Positions 10,380-22,616 of a DNA stretch of 64,000 nucleotides are shown here, one piece after another. Source of the stretch: Chiridota heheva (lineage: Eukaryota > Echinodermata > Holothuroidea > Apodida > Chiridotidae); contig JAIGNY010002171.1 in the NCBI GenBank assembly GCA_020152595.1, forward strand, positions 2,922,001 through 2,986,000. The letters are read 5' to 3'. The translations under genes and the position numbers were made by a program. Position 1 is the first letter of the stretch, and the number at the start of each line of letters is the position of its first letter. The notes under the pieces are model-generated. The model worked only from the letters and a program-made list of their open reading frames with translations. It was not told the origin of the DNA and did not search any database.

Positions 10380-11905
10380 CTAATTTTCTTGATAAGCCTA
10401 AGACACTTAGCAACACACCGTTTGGTTTTCGTGAAGGCCGCTCTACTGCTATGGCAGCTTTAGGTGTCACTCAATATATTAAAAATGGTTTTACCAATAG
10501 GGAGTACTCATTAGGTGTATTTTTGGACTTATCGAAAGCTTCTGACACTGTCAATCTTTACATTCTTTTTGCTAATTGTATCATGACGGTATTAGAGGAG
10601 TGGCCTACAATTGGTTTGTTAGTTACTTATCAGAAGACATCAGCTTTTATCCTTTAATAACACTTGTTATTTATCTTATTGTAATTTAATTTGTAGTGTG
10701 CCCCAGGGGTCAATTCTAGGGCCTTTGTTATTCTTGCTATATGTAAATGATATTACCTATTCTTCACATCTTTTACGCTTTACACTTTTTGCTGATGATA
10801 CTAGTATTTTGTATAAGCACAACAATTTTGATAATGTCATTTCAGTCATCAACTCTGAATTAAACAATGTTGCCAATTGGTTTAAGATTAATAAGCTGTC
10901 TTTAAATGTTATTTCATGGTTTTCGTCCCCATCATAAGAATATAAATAATATTGATAAATTGATTGATAATTCCGAAATCAAACGTGTTGATGCCATTAA
11001 ATTCGAAGGTTTATACATCTATTTTATCAAATTAAGGAGGTCGTAACGAGTTACATCCTTAAAAATCTATATAATACTCTTATTCTTCCTCATTTATACT
11101 ATTGCAATGTAGTATGGGGTAATGCTCACCCTTCTCATCTAAATAAATTATTCATACTTCAGTAAAATGCTGTTTGTATTATCACCCAATCAAGTTTACA
11201 AGCACATACATCTCCTCTTTTTACCAGATTAGGTTTTCCTAATATTTTTGATATCCACAGACACCAATGCGCTGTATTCATTTTTAAATTTGTTAATCAA
11301 CAATTACCAGATATTTTCAAGGATTTTTTTTCTTTTATTCATAATGTACATTCCCACAATACCAGGTTATCCCATCATTTATTTTCTCTTTTCATAAATT
11401 CTGACCTTTTCAAACTCCATTGTATCTAATGGTATTAAGTTTTGGAATCAAATATGCGATTCTATAAAAAACTTAAAAACTGTAAAATTATTTTCTGATA
11501 AGTTAAAAAAGACACTTATATCTAAATATGACCAACTCTAGTTTACCTTCATGTATTTTCATCTCCACTTAGTTTAAGATTATATTTGATGTCTTCTCTA
11601 TTTTTACCCAACCACTTCATTACTTTTCCCGTAGATTTCTTTATCTTACTGGGTGGGACATATTAAGTGGGAAGGAAGAAAGGGGGGGGGGAAGGGTGAC
11701 AGTTCTCTTTTCATTTTGTTTTCACTATTTCACTTTTCTATACATTTTCTTTGTAATTAATTATTTAATTTAAGTTACGGTGGGCTTCTTGTAAAAGCTC
11801 CGGCTTCTATGCCCTTCCACCATTTTCTTATAAATTGTTGTCTTTTTGTTCTAGATATTGTAATATATGCATGAAAGTGGAAAATAAATCAATCAATCAA
11901 TCAAT
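10380..11905 (+). pseudogene. CR1/Jockey-type non-LTR reverse transcriptase fragment with (ATCA)n tail
   Basis: This is a 5'-truncated LINE. Readable reverse-transcriptase blocks are FGFREGRSTAMAALGV (about 10420), VFLDLSKASDTVN (about 10520), VPQGSILGPLLFLLYVNDI (about 10698) and the catalytic FADDTSILY (about 10790). Between the second and third blocks a stretch is missing and the frame changes. The thumb and C-terminal part can be followed through several frames to about 11540. The element ends in AATCAATCAATCAATCAATG at 11885-11905, a tandem-repeat 3' tail as in CR1/L2-like elements. The copy cannot be active. Confidence 0.85.
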
Positions 11906-14900
11906 GTGAATTTGAATTTTTTCCCCTCTAAATACAGATTTAGGCATGCAGTTTTTTATAGTGGAGTACAAGTATCTTTTCAATTCCATGTATAGGAATG
12001 GAGGATGTTTCCACTTTTCAATATGGAATTTCAGCTTATGTTCCTGGTTCTGGTCTGGTAGTGAGTTGAAAGGATTAGTTCAGTGGTCAGGCAAGTTCAT
12101 TGCATTTGAAAAGGACTTATAAGAAACAAATTAGTGAAGAAAGCATCAAAAAATCTTATTCCATTAAGGAGATATTTAAGTTTAAAGTTCTGTATCATTC
12201 TTGTAGAAACTGAAATCAGACTACTGTACATGTAGTTGTGACGTCACAGTCTCAGATTTCTTGACGTCTTTATGTATTCTATTGTATTTTCCCTTCATTT
12301 TTGGGGCTTAAAAACCATTGGATTTGCCAGAAAAGTAGTAAAACAGAATCTAGTAAAGCTAATCAGAATTTACCACCTGAAGAGAGTTTGAGGAAAAAGA
12401 ATTCAAATAGTAAAAAATAATATTAAAGTAATTTCTTCACCAATTTTTTTTTAATTAATGTCCTCTTTCATATAAGATTAACTTGCTTGATTGCACTGAA
12501 CTAATCCTTCAAGTAGATCAAATGAAATAAGAATGCTCATTATCTACCTCAAGAGCTGTAGAGTTAAAAGATTGTCAAGTTTATAATATGGTCACTCTAA
12601 TACTGAACTGATATTATCTTCTGTGTTGGTGATTCGAGGCTGGGCTCAGATTTTGCAACATTTCCTGGAACTGCGTTGTATCAATTGAACCTTGTCATGA
12701 CTTACAACTGCAATGTTGAACATATATTTTGCATTATACTTTGCATGTGTATTAATTTGAAAAATTCAGTACTTTTTGTTAGATTTCTTTCACATCATTC
12801 CACAAATCAGAAGCTGTAAATTACAGTATTAGTAAATGAAGATCATAAATATCAATTAATCATGCAATATTTTTAGTGGGATGCTGTCAGTGCAGCCAGT
12901 AGAGCAAAAAGATAATTTACCGCCCACAGGTAGAAATGTGATTCAATGAATAGATTTGCACTTTGAAAGGATTATCATGTCCTACAGTGCATGCAGTGAA
13001 TATTTTTAGATTTTGCAATAATAGTTGCAAATTTGACTGATATTTAAAACAGATGTGGGTGTTTCAGAAGTTCATGTAACAAAAAGACAGCAATTTATGT
13101 CTGTACATGACACCTGGTACTGTCAGACCTTGTAAAACATCCACCAAGGGAAATATAGAGTAATATACAATGTACTGTACACTTTTAAGTTTCTTTGCAC
13201 TCTCTAGAAATGTACTATCCATCTGTACATGTAGGGTGTTGGTTTGATTGTGCATATTTTATACATGCACAATATTTAATGAGATATTGTTTCTATTATA
13301 ATGTAGACTTTTTCAAATAGAGTTTAGCCAAACATGAAATGTCAGGGTACTTTAACCAAACATATGGTGGGGATATTTTTCCCTTTACTAACCAGCCAAT
13401 CAGCTGCAGGGAAAATTGTAAACAACAACAATACGCATGCATATTACCTTTATAAGTTTGTACTCATTTTACCTAGTACATTAATTTAGTTCATACTCAG
13501 TACACATGTATGTTACAGTATGTAAAATGTAAACGCTATGTTATGTATGCACACGTAAAATATCTAAATTTGCGTCAAAGATCAAAGTGCTCTGCCTGGA
13601 TAATTGTTTTGTTATGGGAATGTTTTTCATTTTCAAAGAGAATTCGAACGGTCTTCCCTTCAGACTCGCAATCACATGAAGCAATATCTTGCCTTAGGAG
13701 AAATGGTCCTTCAATCATTCACAGTTAATGCACATCATTATCTCAGGCATTATGAAACACAGCTATTTTTATCACCAGTTTGAAAACCAACTTCTCCCAC
13801 TAAGACACCTAACAGATGAGCGATTTCAATCACAAAAGTGCCTTAATTATTCAGCTCTGGCTTGGTATAATCTTATACACACAAATAAACTTGGGCTACT
13901 TGGCTGTGGTGTGCATGGGAATGGCAGATAAACAATCGTTGTTTGGAGTGGAAACAATATTCTGAACAGGAAGTCGGGTTGGTATTGTCATACCTAAGTT
14001 TTCAGGATTAACTCGGGTGCCGGTGCGGGTTGGCTTAAAGAGAAACTTTTCGGCATGTACTTGTAAGGAATATATAGCCTGAATTTGAATTTGGCCATAC
14101 GTATAGGCCTACGTTTATGACACAGTCATTCAATGCATGGAGTTGCAGGCCTGTGTGCATGTAAAAATGCTGCTTTTGTGCATGGAACACTATGTTCTTT
14201 GGTGTTCACATTTCCTCACCATTCACGAATCATTCAAAACATTTGTGCACAATTTAAACACAACAATAGGACGTAAATTGGCAATTGTTCAAATGTTAAA
14301 ACGTTGGTGTTCAGTGTGGAGGGCCTAATGGTTAGAAATTGTGCCATTGACCTCGCAGCACAAAATAGGAAAGCAGTATCAAGTACTTTCGCCAGCAAAT
14401 CCCTTGTTATATGTGAATAAGATGACAAGTTTTGCATACAGGAAAACTCGTGTGAATGTAGAGGATACAGTTTATAGGAAGTTTTCTATTTGGTATGGAA
14501 TTTCCTAACCAAATTAAGCTGCAATTTAAGTCTCTGGATAGTTCAGTGAAGTGCCTATTTCTGTTTACATATACTGTTGATTAGTGTGTGAAATTGTATT
14601 TTTAATGGGCTTGAGACCCCATACGCTAGTAAATTGTGCAGATGATCAGAATTACCCCAGAATTTGATTGGTCCATTATAGACATGTGAATTTCGGCCAT
14701 GTGACTTTATTTAGATTAGATTTCTGGAAATTACTGATTCAGATATGGAAAGTTATATAAGATTGGCAGGATTAACCCCTAAACTGAATCTTTAAACCAC
14801 TTTTTGAAATCCCCAATGTTGAGTTGTAATCAAAACCTTTGGGTTGTGATTATAAACGTTTGGAATTTTGTGCGGTAAGGAAAGAGACAAATTTGAGAAA

Positions 14901-15161
14901 GTTTTTAACTTTTGACAGAGTTTAAAATTTTGATTAAGTTATATTTTACACCACTTATTATCTTCTGTCATGTCACTGAATACAAAATCTTATTAAAATT
15001 TTCCTAAATTAGTTTTCCTTTAAACAGAAAAAAATTCATTTGGGGATATCATGTTATTAAGAATAAAACAAATACATAATATAACATTTTACTTCATAAC
15101 TCTTCTGTATATTGTTCATATCTTATGATTGATATTTTTACCGTCCTTGTTTCTTCCGTAG
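11906..15161. other. 5' flank of the LYPLA gene, non-coding
   Basis: No coding domain was found. A 5' UTR exon of the thioesterase gene probably lies here, because a good splice acceptor precedes its start codon, but I could not place it. A short GC-richer island with CAGGAAGT and several CGs (about 13960-14040) is a possible promoter region. Confidence 0.35.
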
Positions 15162-15387
15162 AATCTACTTTTGAGTTTGAATGTTTCACCGATTGTTAAG
15201 CAAAACATTTGTGGCCAGAACATCCCGGCTCACAACTTCCTACTCACCTTCTTTGAAAGTGTTTGGTCTAACATCCTTCCTCATCTCAGCTCGTTGTGTG
15301 TCCTCCAGTAAGCCCAATTTCTTTTGGGGTACGATGGCCTCCGGAGGTCCAGCAGTAGTCAATCCCACCTCAAACCATTCAGGGACA
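15162..15387 (+). CDS. LYPLA1: LYPLA-like acyl-protein thioesterase, coding exon 1 (two starts)
   Basis: The exon follows a pyrimidine-rich acceptor ending CCGTAG at 15161 and ends before GTAAGT at 15388. Coding starts at ATG 15181 (an in-frame TGA sits directly before it) and gives 69 residues, phase 0. Residues 1-45 are rich in Arg, Ser and Leu with almost no acidic residue (MFHRLLSKTFVARTSRL), like a mitochondrial presequence. A second in-frame ATG at 15334 (residue 52, MASGGPAVV) has a strong context (ACGATGG), whereas the first is weak (T at -3, T at +4). Starting there gives a 219-residue enzyme, close to the usual family length of about 230. The second start lacks the Cys2 palmitoylated in vertebrate enzymes. 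Confidence 0.85.
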
Positions 15388-15841
15388 GTAAGTTTGAAAA
15401 TCTGTTTTAAATTTCCAGGTCTTTGGACATTTGTAATTTTTGTTCTGTTGAATTACTAATTGGAAAAAATCATTAAACTCTGAAAAACAATTTGTTGAAA
15501 TTATCTTGAAACTTTGAAAATGGCATATTTAGTTGATTTTAGATATGGATAATAAAAGCTTTGGTAGTTTTTAAAGTTTGTGATATATGATTCGCAAGAT
15601 AGGTAAAGATCTTCCCATATTCCTTTTAATTGCTTTCCTTATGTCTTTATAGCTGCAATCTTGGACAAAACTCGTTAAAACACTTAGTGAAAATATCTTA
15701 TGATTTTCATGAACCTACTTTTCTATTGTAAATTATTCCATATTTAGAAATCATAAATGCTGGAAATTTTGTATATTGTTTCCTCAATCCCTATTCTTTC
15801 ATTTATAATGAATATTTTAGAACTATAAGGACGTTGTTATT

Positions 15842-16236
15842 ATTAGTAAAGGCATTGCTAAAAAATTTGTCCTGCAATTATGAAGCAACAACTTAACCAC
15901 ATCATTCAACAAGATTAACTTTGCATCATAACATTGAGGTATAAATAACTCTAAACTCAATAGTTCATGTCACCTTTCCCCAGCAGCAAAGACAAACATT
16001 GAGGACAGCATTGACTTATACAAGTTACTCCATTATATTACAAATTCAGATGTGTGTCACTAAAAATACCACCTAACACCAGTAGGAGTTTTATCTTAAA
16101 GGAGCATAGATAAGGTGAAACTGTATACAGTTTTGTGCTTTGGGAAACAAAAATATATAACTTTTACTCTGACCGGCCCTGCTCCATTTGAAGGCCAGTT
16201 GAGATGTTCCTGGTTTTAAGCAGAGCCATTTTTAAT
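15842..16236 (+). mobile_element. MITE copy 1, in LYPLA intron 1
   Basis: This ~395-bp non-coding element is flanked on both sides by GTTATT (15836-15841 and 16237-16242), a clean 6-bp target duplication. Its ends are inverted relatives: ATTAGTAAAGGCATTGCT at the left and, reversed, ATTAAAAATGGCTCTGCTTA at the right. An inverted second copy lies in intron 6 at 38031-38436. Confidence 0.75.
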
Positions 16237-16604
16237 GTTATTTCATTGATAAGGCCAGTGTTCTCCTCCCCTACCTCACTATTAACCTACCTCTTCCCCA
16301 TTCACTGTTGGCCATTGTTAATGGGTTTTTCTGGAAATGAGGTTAAGATAGAATTAAATCCAACATTGAAAAGGGGGATGGGTTAGAGAGTTACATGTAC
16401 ACTTTTCAGGAAAAAGTATTCAAGAAACAACACTGTAACATATGTAGTTCTTATAGCACTAAATTGTTTGAACAGTTTTGTCCAAGATTGTAGTTGTTTA
16501 CTATTTCAAGGTATTATTAAAATCAATTTTTAAAGAAATTGACTGACCTCCATCAAAGAGGATTGAAAGAAGTGGGTTTGCATAAAAAAATCAGCCCATT
16601 TTTT

Positions 16605-19600
16605 AACTGATTTATATTGGATTCTATAGATAACTGATTTATATAACTGATTTACATAACTGATTTATATAGGATTCTATAGATAAGTGATTTATATTAC
16701 TGATTTATATAGGATTCTATAGAAAACTGATTTATATAGGATTCTATAGATGAGTGATTTATATGGCTGATTTATATAGGTTCTATAGATAACTGATTTA
16801 TATAGGATTCTATAGATAACTGATTTATATAGCTGATTTATGTAGGATTCTATAAATAACTGATTCATATAGGATTCTATAGATAATTGATTTATATAGG
16901 ATTCTATAGATAACTGATATAGGATTCTATAGATAACTGATTTATATAGGATTCTATAGATAACTGATTTTATATAGGGTTCTATAGATAATTGATTTAT
17001 ATGATTTATAGATAACTGATTTATATAGGATTCTATAGATAACTGATTTATATATTCTATAGATTGATTTATATAGGATTCTATAGATAACTGATTTATA
17101 TAGGATTCTATAGATAACTGATTTATTAGGATTATATAAATAACTGATTTCATATAGGATTCTATAGATAATTGATTTATATAGGATTCTATAGATAACT
17201 ACAGATTTATATGGCTGCTGATTTATATAGATTTTAATGATTTATATAGGATTCTATAGATAACTCATTTAAATGCTGATTTATATAGGATTCTATAGAT
17301 AACTGATTTATATAGCTGATTTATATGGATTACATATATAACTGATTTATTTAGGATTCTATAGATAACTGATTTATATAGGATTCTATAGATAACTGAT
17401 TTATATAACTGATTTATATAGGATTCTATAGATAACTGATTTATATAGGATTTTCTATAACTGATTTATATCACTGATTTTTATATAGGATTCTATAGAT
17501 AACTGATTTATATAGGATTCTATAGATAACTGATTTTTATATAGGATTCTATAGATAACTGATTTATATAGGATTCTATAGATAATATAGCTGATTTATA
17601 TAAGATTCTATAGATAACTGATTTATATAGGATTCTATAGATAACTGATTTATATAACTGATTTATATAGGATTCTATAGATAACTGATTTATATGATTC
17701 TATAGATAACTGATTTATATGGATTCTATAGATAAATGATTTATATAGGATTCTATAGATAACTGATTTATATAGCTGATTTTATAAGATTTTATAGATA
17801 ACTGATTTATATAACTGATTTATATAGGATTCTATAGATAACTGATTTATATAGCTGATTTCTATAGATAACTGATTTTTATAGGATTCTATAGATAACT
17901 GATTTATATGGCTGATTTATATAGGATTCTATAGATAACTGATTTATATAGATTCTATGATAACTGATTTATATAGGATTCTATAGATAACTGATTTATA
18001 TAGCTGATTTTTATAGATTCTATTCTATAGATAACTGATTTATATAGGATTCTATAGATAACTGATGTACATAAGTGATTTATATAGATTCTATAGATAA
18101 CTGATTTATATAGGATTCTATAGATAACTGATTTATATAATGAGATTCTATAGATAACTGATTTATATAGGATTCTATAGATAACTGATTTATATAGGAT
18201 TCTATAGATAACTGATTTATATAGGATTCTATAGATAACTGATTTATATAGGATTCTATAGATAACTGATTTATATAGATTCTATAGATAACTGATTTAT
18301 ATAGGATTCTATAGATAATTGATTTATATTTATATAGATTCTATAGATAACTGATTTATATAGGATTCTATAGATAACTGATTTATATAGGATTCTATAG
18401 ATAATTGATTTATATAGGATTCTATAGATAACTGATTTATATGGCTGATTTATATAGGATTCTATAGATAACAGATAATTTTATTGATTTATATAACTGA
18501 TTTATATAGGATCTATAGATAACTCATTTTAAATTGCTGATTTATAAAGGATTCTATTGATAAGTGATTTATATAGCTGATTTATATAGGATTCTATAGA
18601 TAAGTGATTTATTTATATAGGATTCTATAGATAACTGATTTATATAACTGATTTATATAGGATTCTATTGATAACTGATCTATATAGGATTTTATAGATA
18701 ACTGATTTATATAATTGATTTAAATAGGATTCTATAGATAACTGATTTATATTGGATTCTATAGATAACTGATTTATAAGTGATTTATATAGGATTCTAT
18801 TGATAACTGATTCTATATAGGATTTTTATAGATAACTGATTTATATAACTGATTTATATAGGATTCTATAGATAACTGATTTATATTGGATTCTATAGAT
18901 AACTGATTTATATAGGATTCTATAGATAACAGATTTATATAGGATTCTATAGATAACTGATTTATATAACTGATTTGTATTGGATTCTATAGATAACTGA
19001 TTTATATAACTGATTTATATAGGATTCTATAGATAACTGATTTATATAGATAACTGATTCTATAGATAACTGATTTATATAGGATTCTATAGATAACTGA
19101 TTTATATAGGATTCTATAGATAACTGATTTATATGATTTATATAATTGATTCTATAGATAACTGATTTATATAGGATTCTATAGATAACTGATTTATATA
19201 GGATTCTATAGATAACTGATTTATATAACTGATTTATATAGGATTCTATAGATAACTGATTGTTATATAGGATTCTATAGATAACTGATTTATATAACTG
19301 ATTTGTATTGGATTCTATAGATAACTGATTTATATAACTGATTTATATAGGATTCTATAAGATAACTGATTTATATAATTGATTTATATAGGATTCTATA
19401 GATAACTGATTGATAACTGGTTTATATAGGATTCTATAGATAACTGATTGATATAACTGATTTATATAGGAATCTATATATAACTGATTTATATAGGAAT
19501 TCTATAGATAACTGATAAATAACTGATTTATATAGGATTCTATAGATAACTTATTGTATAACTGATTTTATATATTATTCTATAGATAACTCATTTATAT

Positions 19601-19855
19601 TGATAACTGATTCATATAGGATTCTATAGATAACTGATTGATAACTGATTTATATAGGATTATATAGATAACTGATTTATAACTGATTTATATAGGATTC
19701 TATAGATAACTGATTGATAACTGATTTATATAGGATTCTAGATATTGTATAACTGATTTATATAGGATTCTACAAATAAGTTATTGTATAACTGATTCAT
19801 ATAGGATTCTATAGATAACTGATGTATATAGCTAATTTAAGGATTCTCTGCTATC
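16605..19855 (+). repeat. 27-bp AT-rich minisatellite, LYPLA intron 1
   Basis: The consensus unit is 27 bp, made of ATAACTGATTTATATAGG followed by ATTCTATAG. The length corresponds to roughly 120 units, with many units shortened to an ATAACTGATTTAT half. Because 27 is a multiple of 3, repetitive open frames arise on the - strand; they are not genes. Variant short units are mixed with full units, typical of replication-slippage growth. Confidence 0.97.
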
Positions 19856-20376
19856 TATGTATTTTTGAATAGATAGTAAGCTGATGTTGCCTCTGCCTGT
19901 CTTTCAGTATGTTTTTGTTTACTTGTGAACAAATGAAAAATGAGCAAAGTGAGTTAAAAGTGCAAAAACAAAACGAAAATTGTTAACTTAGTAAGTAAGG
20001 AATACTAACATATTTTAGTGACAATTTTTTAGATTTGTCATGTTTTTCAGTGACTGGATGGAGGGACAGTACTGTTATGGCTGGTGAACAGATTTCATAG
20101 GAAAACTTAAGCCATGTAGTCTTTAGATTAATTAATAAACTACAATATTAATCACTTTTCAAAACCATTCAGTATGTGGTCAAGGTATACATGGTTGTGA
20201 CTTATCCAATTTACAGTATTTCTAGACATTTTTTCAACTGTGAAAAACAAGAACTTTAGAATCATCTTGGTAACATTGTAAGAAGGCATATCATTTATAG
20301 TTAGACATTGCTAAGATTTCAAACATGCTCTTTTTACTTTATTTATGTGACTTCTTCTTTATGAATTATCTACCAG

Positions 20377-20408
20377 GTAATCTTCTTACATGGACTAGGA
20401 GATACTGG
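20377..20408 (+). CDS. LYPLA1: LYPLA-like thioesterase, coding exon 2
   Basis: This 32-bp mini-exon lies between ATCTACCAG (20376) and GTGAGT (20409). It encodes VIFLHGLGDT plus two bases of the next Gly. This is the strand-beta1 oxyanion-hole loop (FLHGLGDTG) that is nearly invariant in acyl-protein thioesterases and carboxylesterases of the alpha/beta-hydrolase fold. It enters in phase 0 and exits in phase 2, matching both neighbours. Only the family motif makes so short an exon recognisable. Confidence 0.93.
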
Positions 20409-20512
20409 GTGAGTCTTTGTTATTTTATGTCCACAACAACCTTTTTGTCATACTGTACCTGTCAACATCATTGAAAGAACACACATGAAAAGGAATGTGC
20501 TGGTGTATTGAT

Positions 20513-20730
20513 TTGATTCTCCTCTTCCACCCCCTCTCTATATACTTTGTTTTTTTCACCCATACACCTCCTCGCTCGATCACAGCTTTCTGACTTTTTG
20601 CTCTTGTATTTCTCTCATTCTCCCCTTGTTTCCTTTCCTTCCTATTTCTAGAATGATCTGACCTCTCAGGCACAATTTGACCCTCGTTGTTGTGGTGCTA
20701 TTAAGCCCTTATCAAACAAACAAACAATCC
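20513..20730 (+). mobile_element. 3' end of the I-clade LINE seen at 1408-2425
   Basis: It closely matches 2205-2425, including CTCTTCCACCCCCTC, ATAGCTTTCTGACTTT-like and CACAATTTGACCCTC blocks, and ends in the same ACAA-rich tail. This is a severely 5'-truncated copy in LYPLA intron 2 with no coding capacity. Confidence 0.8.
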
Positions 20731-21861
20731 ATCGTTCACCATGTACACAGTATTAAGATTCATCTAATGGTTATCAACTATAAAGTGTTGTGGTAGAACA
20801 GGTTAATGAAAATAATATGTTCACATGTGGAAAAAAGTTTATTTGTCTTTTGTAACATTTAACTAAGAAAGCGACCCTTCCATGCTTTAACATTATGCTT
20901 CAATAACAATATATAAAGCCAAAATTCTGAAATTACATTCATAAAAAAATGTAGGAATTTGGATGCGAGATAATAGGTCTCAAATAACTTTGAATTATGT
21001 TTTAGGATTTTCCTTTCTTGAATCACTTGCAATTTATAACAACTGATTACATGCTAAATTTGGTAGAAAAATGGGAATTTACGATGTATTAATGTAAAGG
21101 AAACGTGCCAACCCCATTGTTTATGTAGGATTATTATCATCTTGCAAGATGGTGAAATAAGTAAATTGATGAGAAAAAAGTGTTCCAAAGTTTCTTTTTG
21201 AGATGAAGCACATGAAATTTGAAGCTCCCAGGAGCATTATTAATAATTTATAATATTAGAACAACGGGAAGTGACATCACAGCAGGAAGTGACTTCACAA
21301 AAGGAAGGAGTGAGCACTGGCTCACACTCCTTATAAATATCAATAATGAATACTGAAAATTTGCTACCTGTTTTTAAGATTATTTATAAACAGACTGAAA
21401 TCATAACTGCTCCATGAGATATTTTTAAGATACTGTAATTTGCTTATATATTCTGAAGGAATATGGAAATATAAAGTGTGCCTTTCAAAAAGGTGGACAT
21501 AATTAAAAGAGCGTCTGAGCTATTTAAGCCCTTTTTGAATTTTCAACAATATATCAATTTTGCAGACCATATTAGAATATCCTCCTCACCTTCTCATACT
21601 GTGATCACAACACTATGGAGCTTCTTCTCGTGTCGCTACACATTTGTCAGCCACAGGTTTTGGCACAGGGTAGAAAGCTTCCAGCCCATCTGTCCTGCAA
21701 AGCTGTGGTAGCAGAGGCAGACAGGTAGATCTTCCATTGTCGAGGGGGCTCTCTGTCTTGTTATAGTCCCATTTCTGCCTAAGGATCTTACATCTTCCAA
21801 TACCACTATGGAGCTGGAAACTATATGTATATATTTTTTAATTCTAAAATTCTTTTCCTAG
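20731..21861. other. Remainder of LYPLA intron 2
   Basis: AT-rich intronic sequence. A short repeat around GAAGTGACATCAC / GAAGTGACTTCAC (21269-21298) is the only structure noticed. Confidence 0.5.
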
Positions 21862-21927
21862 ACATGGATGGTGTGCAGGATTTGAAGAAATCAGTGAGAA
21901 TCACTTACGTTATGTTTTCCCTCATGG
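21862..21927 (+). CDS. LYPLA1: LYPLA-like thioesterase, coding exon 3
   Basis: This 66-bp exon lies between TTTTCCTAG (21861) and GTAAGT (21928). It completes the Gly of GDTG and encodes HGWCAGFEEISENHLRYVF then PHG. HGW follows the oxyanion loop as in LYPLA1 (HGWAEAF in the human enzyme), and YVFPHG corresponds to the conserved YICPHA strand. Phase 2 in, phase 2 out. Confidence 0.93.
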
Positions 21928-22616
21928 GTAAGTATTCAAAATCATTCTTCTGGAATAAATTAACAACAAAACAGTGTAGAATTTAGTGTTTAACTTTTTG
22001 TACAGGTTATTGTAAAGATATTGATGGAAAGCTGTAAAACCTTTTTCAGTTTTCCTACGGTTTTATTGGAAAGAGTGTAAAATTCTGCAAAGAATAATCT
22101 TTAAATTATGAAAACAGTAATTTATTTTGTGACTTACGGCAGTTCAAATCTTGAGGATTTCTTCATGAATTATGCAAAACTTGTGATGTATGAACAGGAA
22201 TACCATTGAAAAACTGAGTGTAGTTATTCATATTCCATTTCTTGAAGAAAATGAAGAGAATGAGTTTTATATTTAGATTGAGAGTGGAGAACTAAAATCC
22301 AAACTTCTTAACTGTCAGAATCAGTTACTCCCTGTCAAAATCTTGTGGTAGATTATTTTTAAAAAGACAGTAGATTAACATGCAGAAATCTGCCTGTGTT
22401 TACATCACAAATGTTCATGTTAAAGAGCTGAAAATTTGGAAGTCTTTCAAATGTCCAATTTGGATGCTTTGCTATTTTCATAATTTTGATGGATTAAGTA
22501 AATTTAGCAATAGCTACTTCTATTTTTCCATATGCCTTTGAAGTAAATAAAATTGTATTGTAAACTCGTTTTGGAATTGGATGGATCTTACACAAGATCT
22601 TTATACTCTCATAGGG

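Noticed and set aside
16692..17153. 153-codon - strand frame
   Set aside because: Translation of the 27-bp AT-rich minisatellite.
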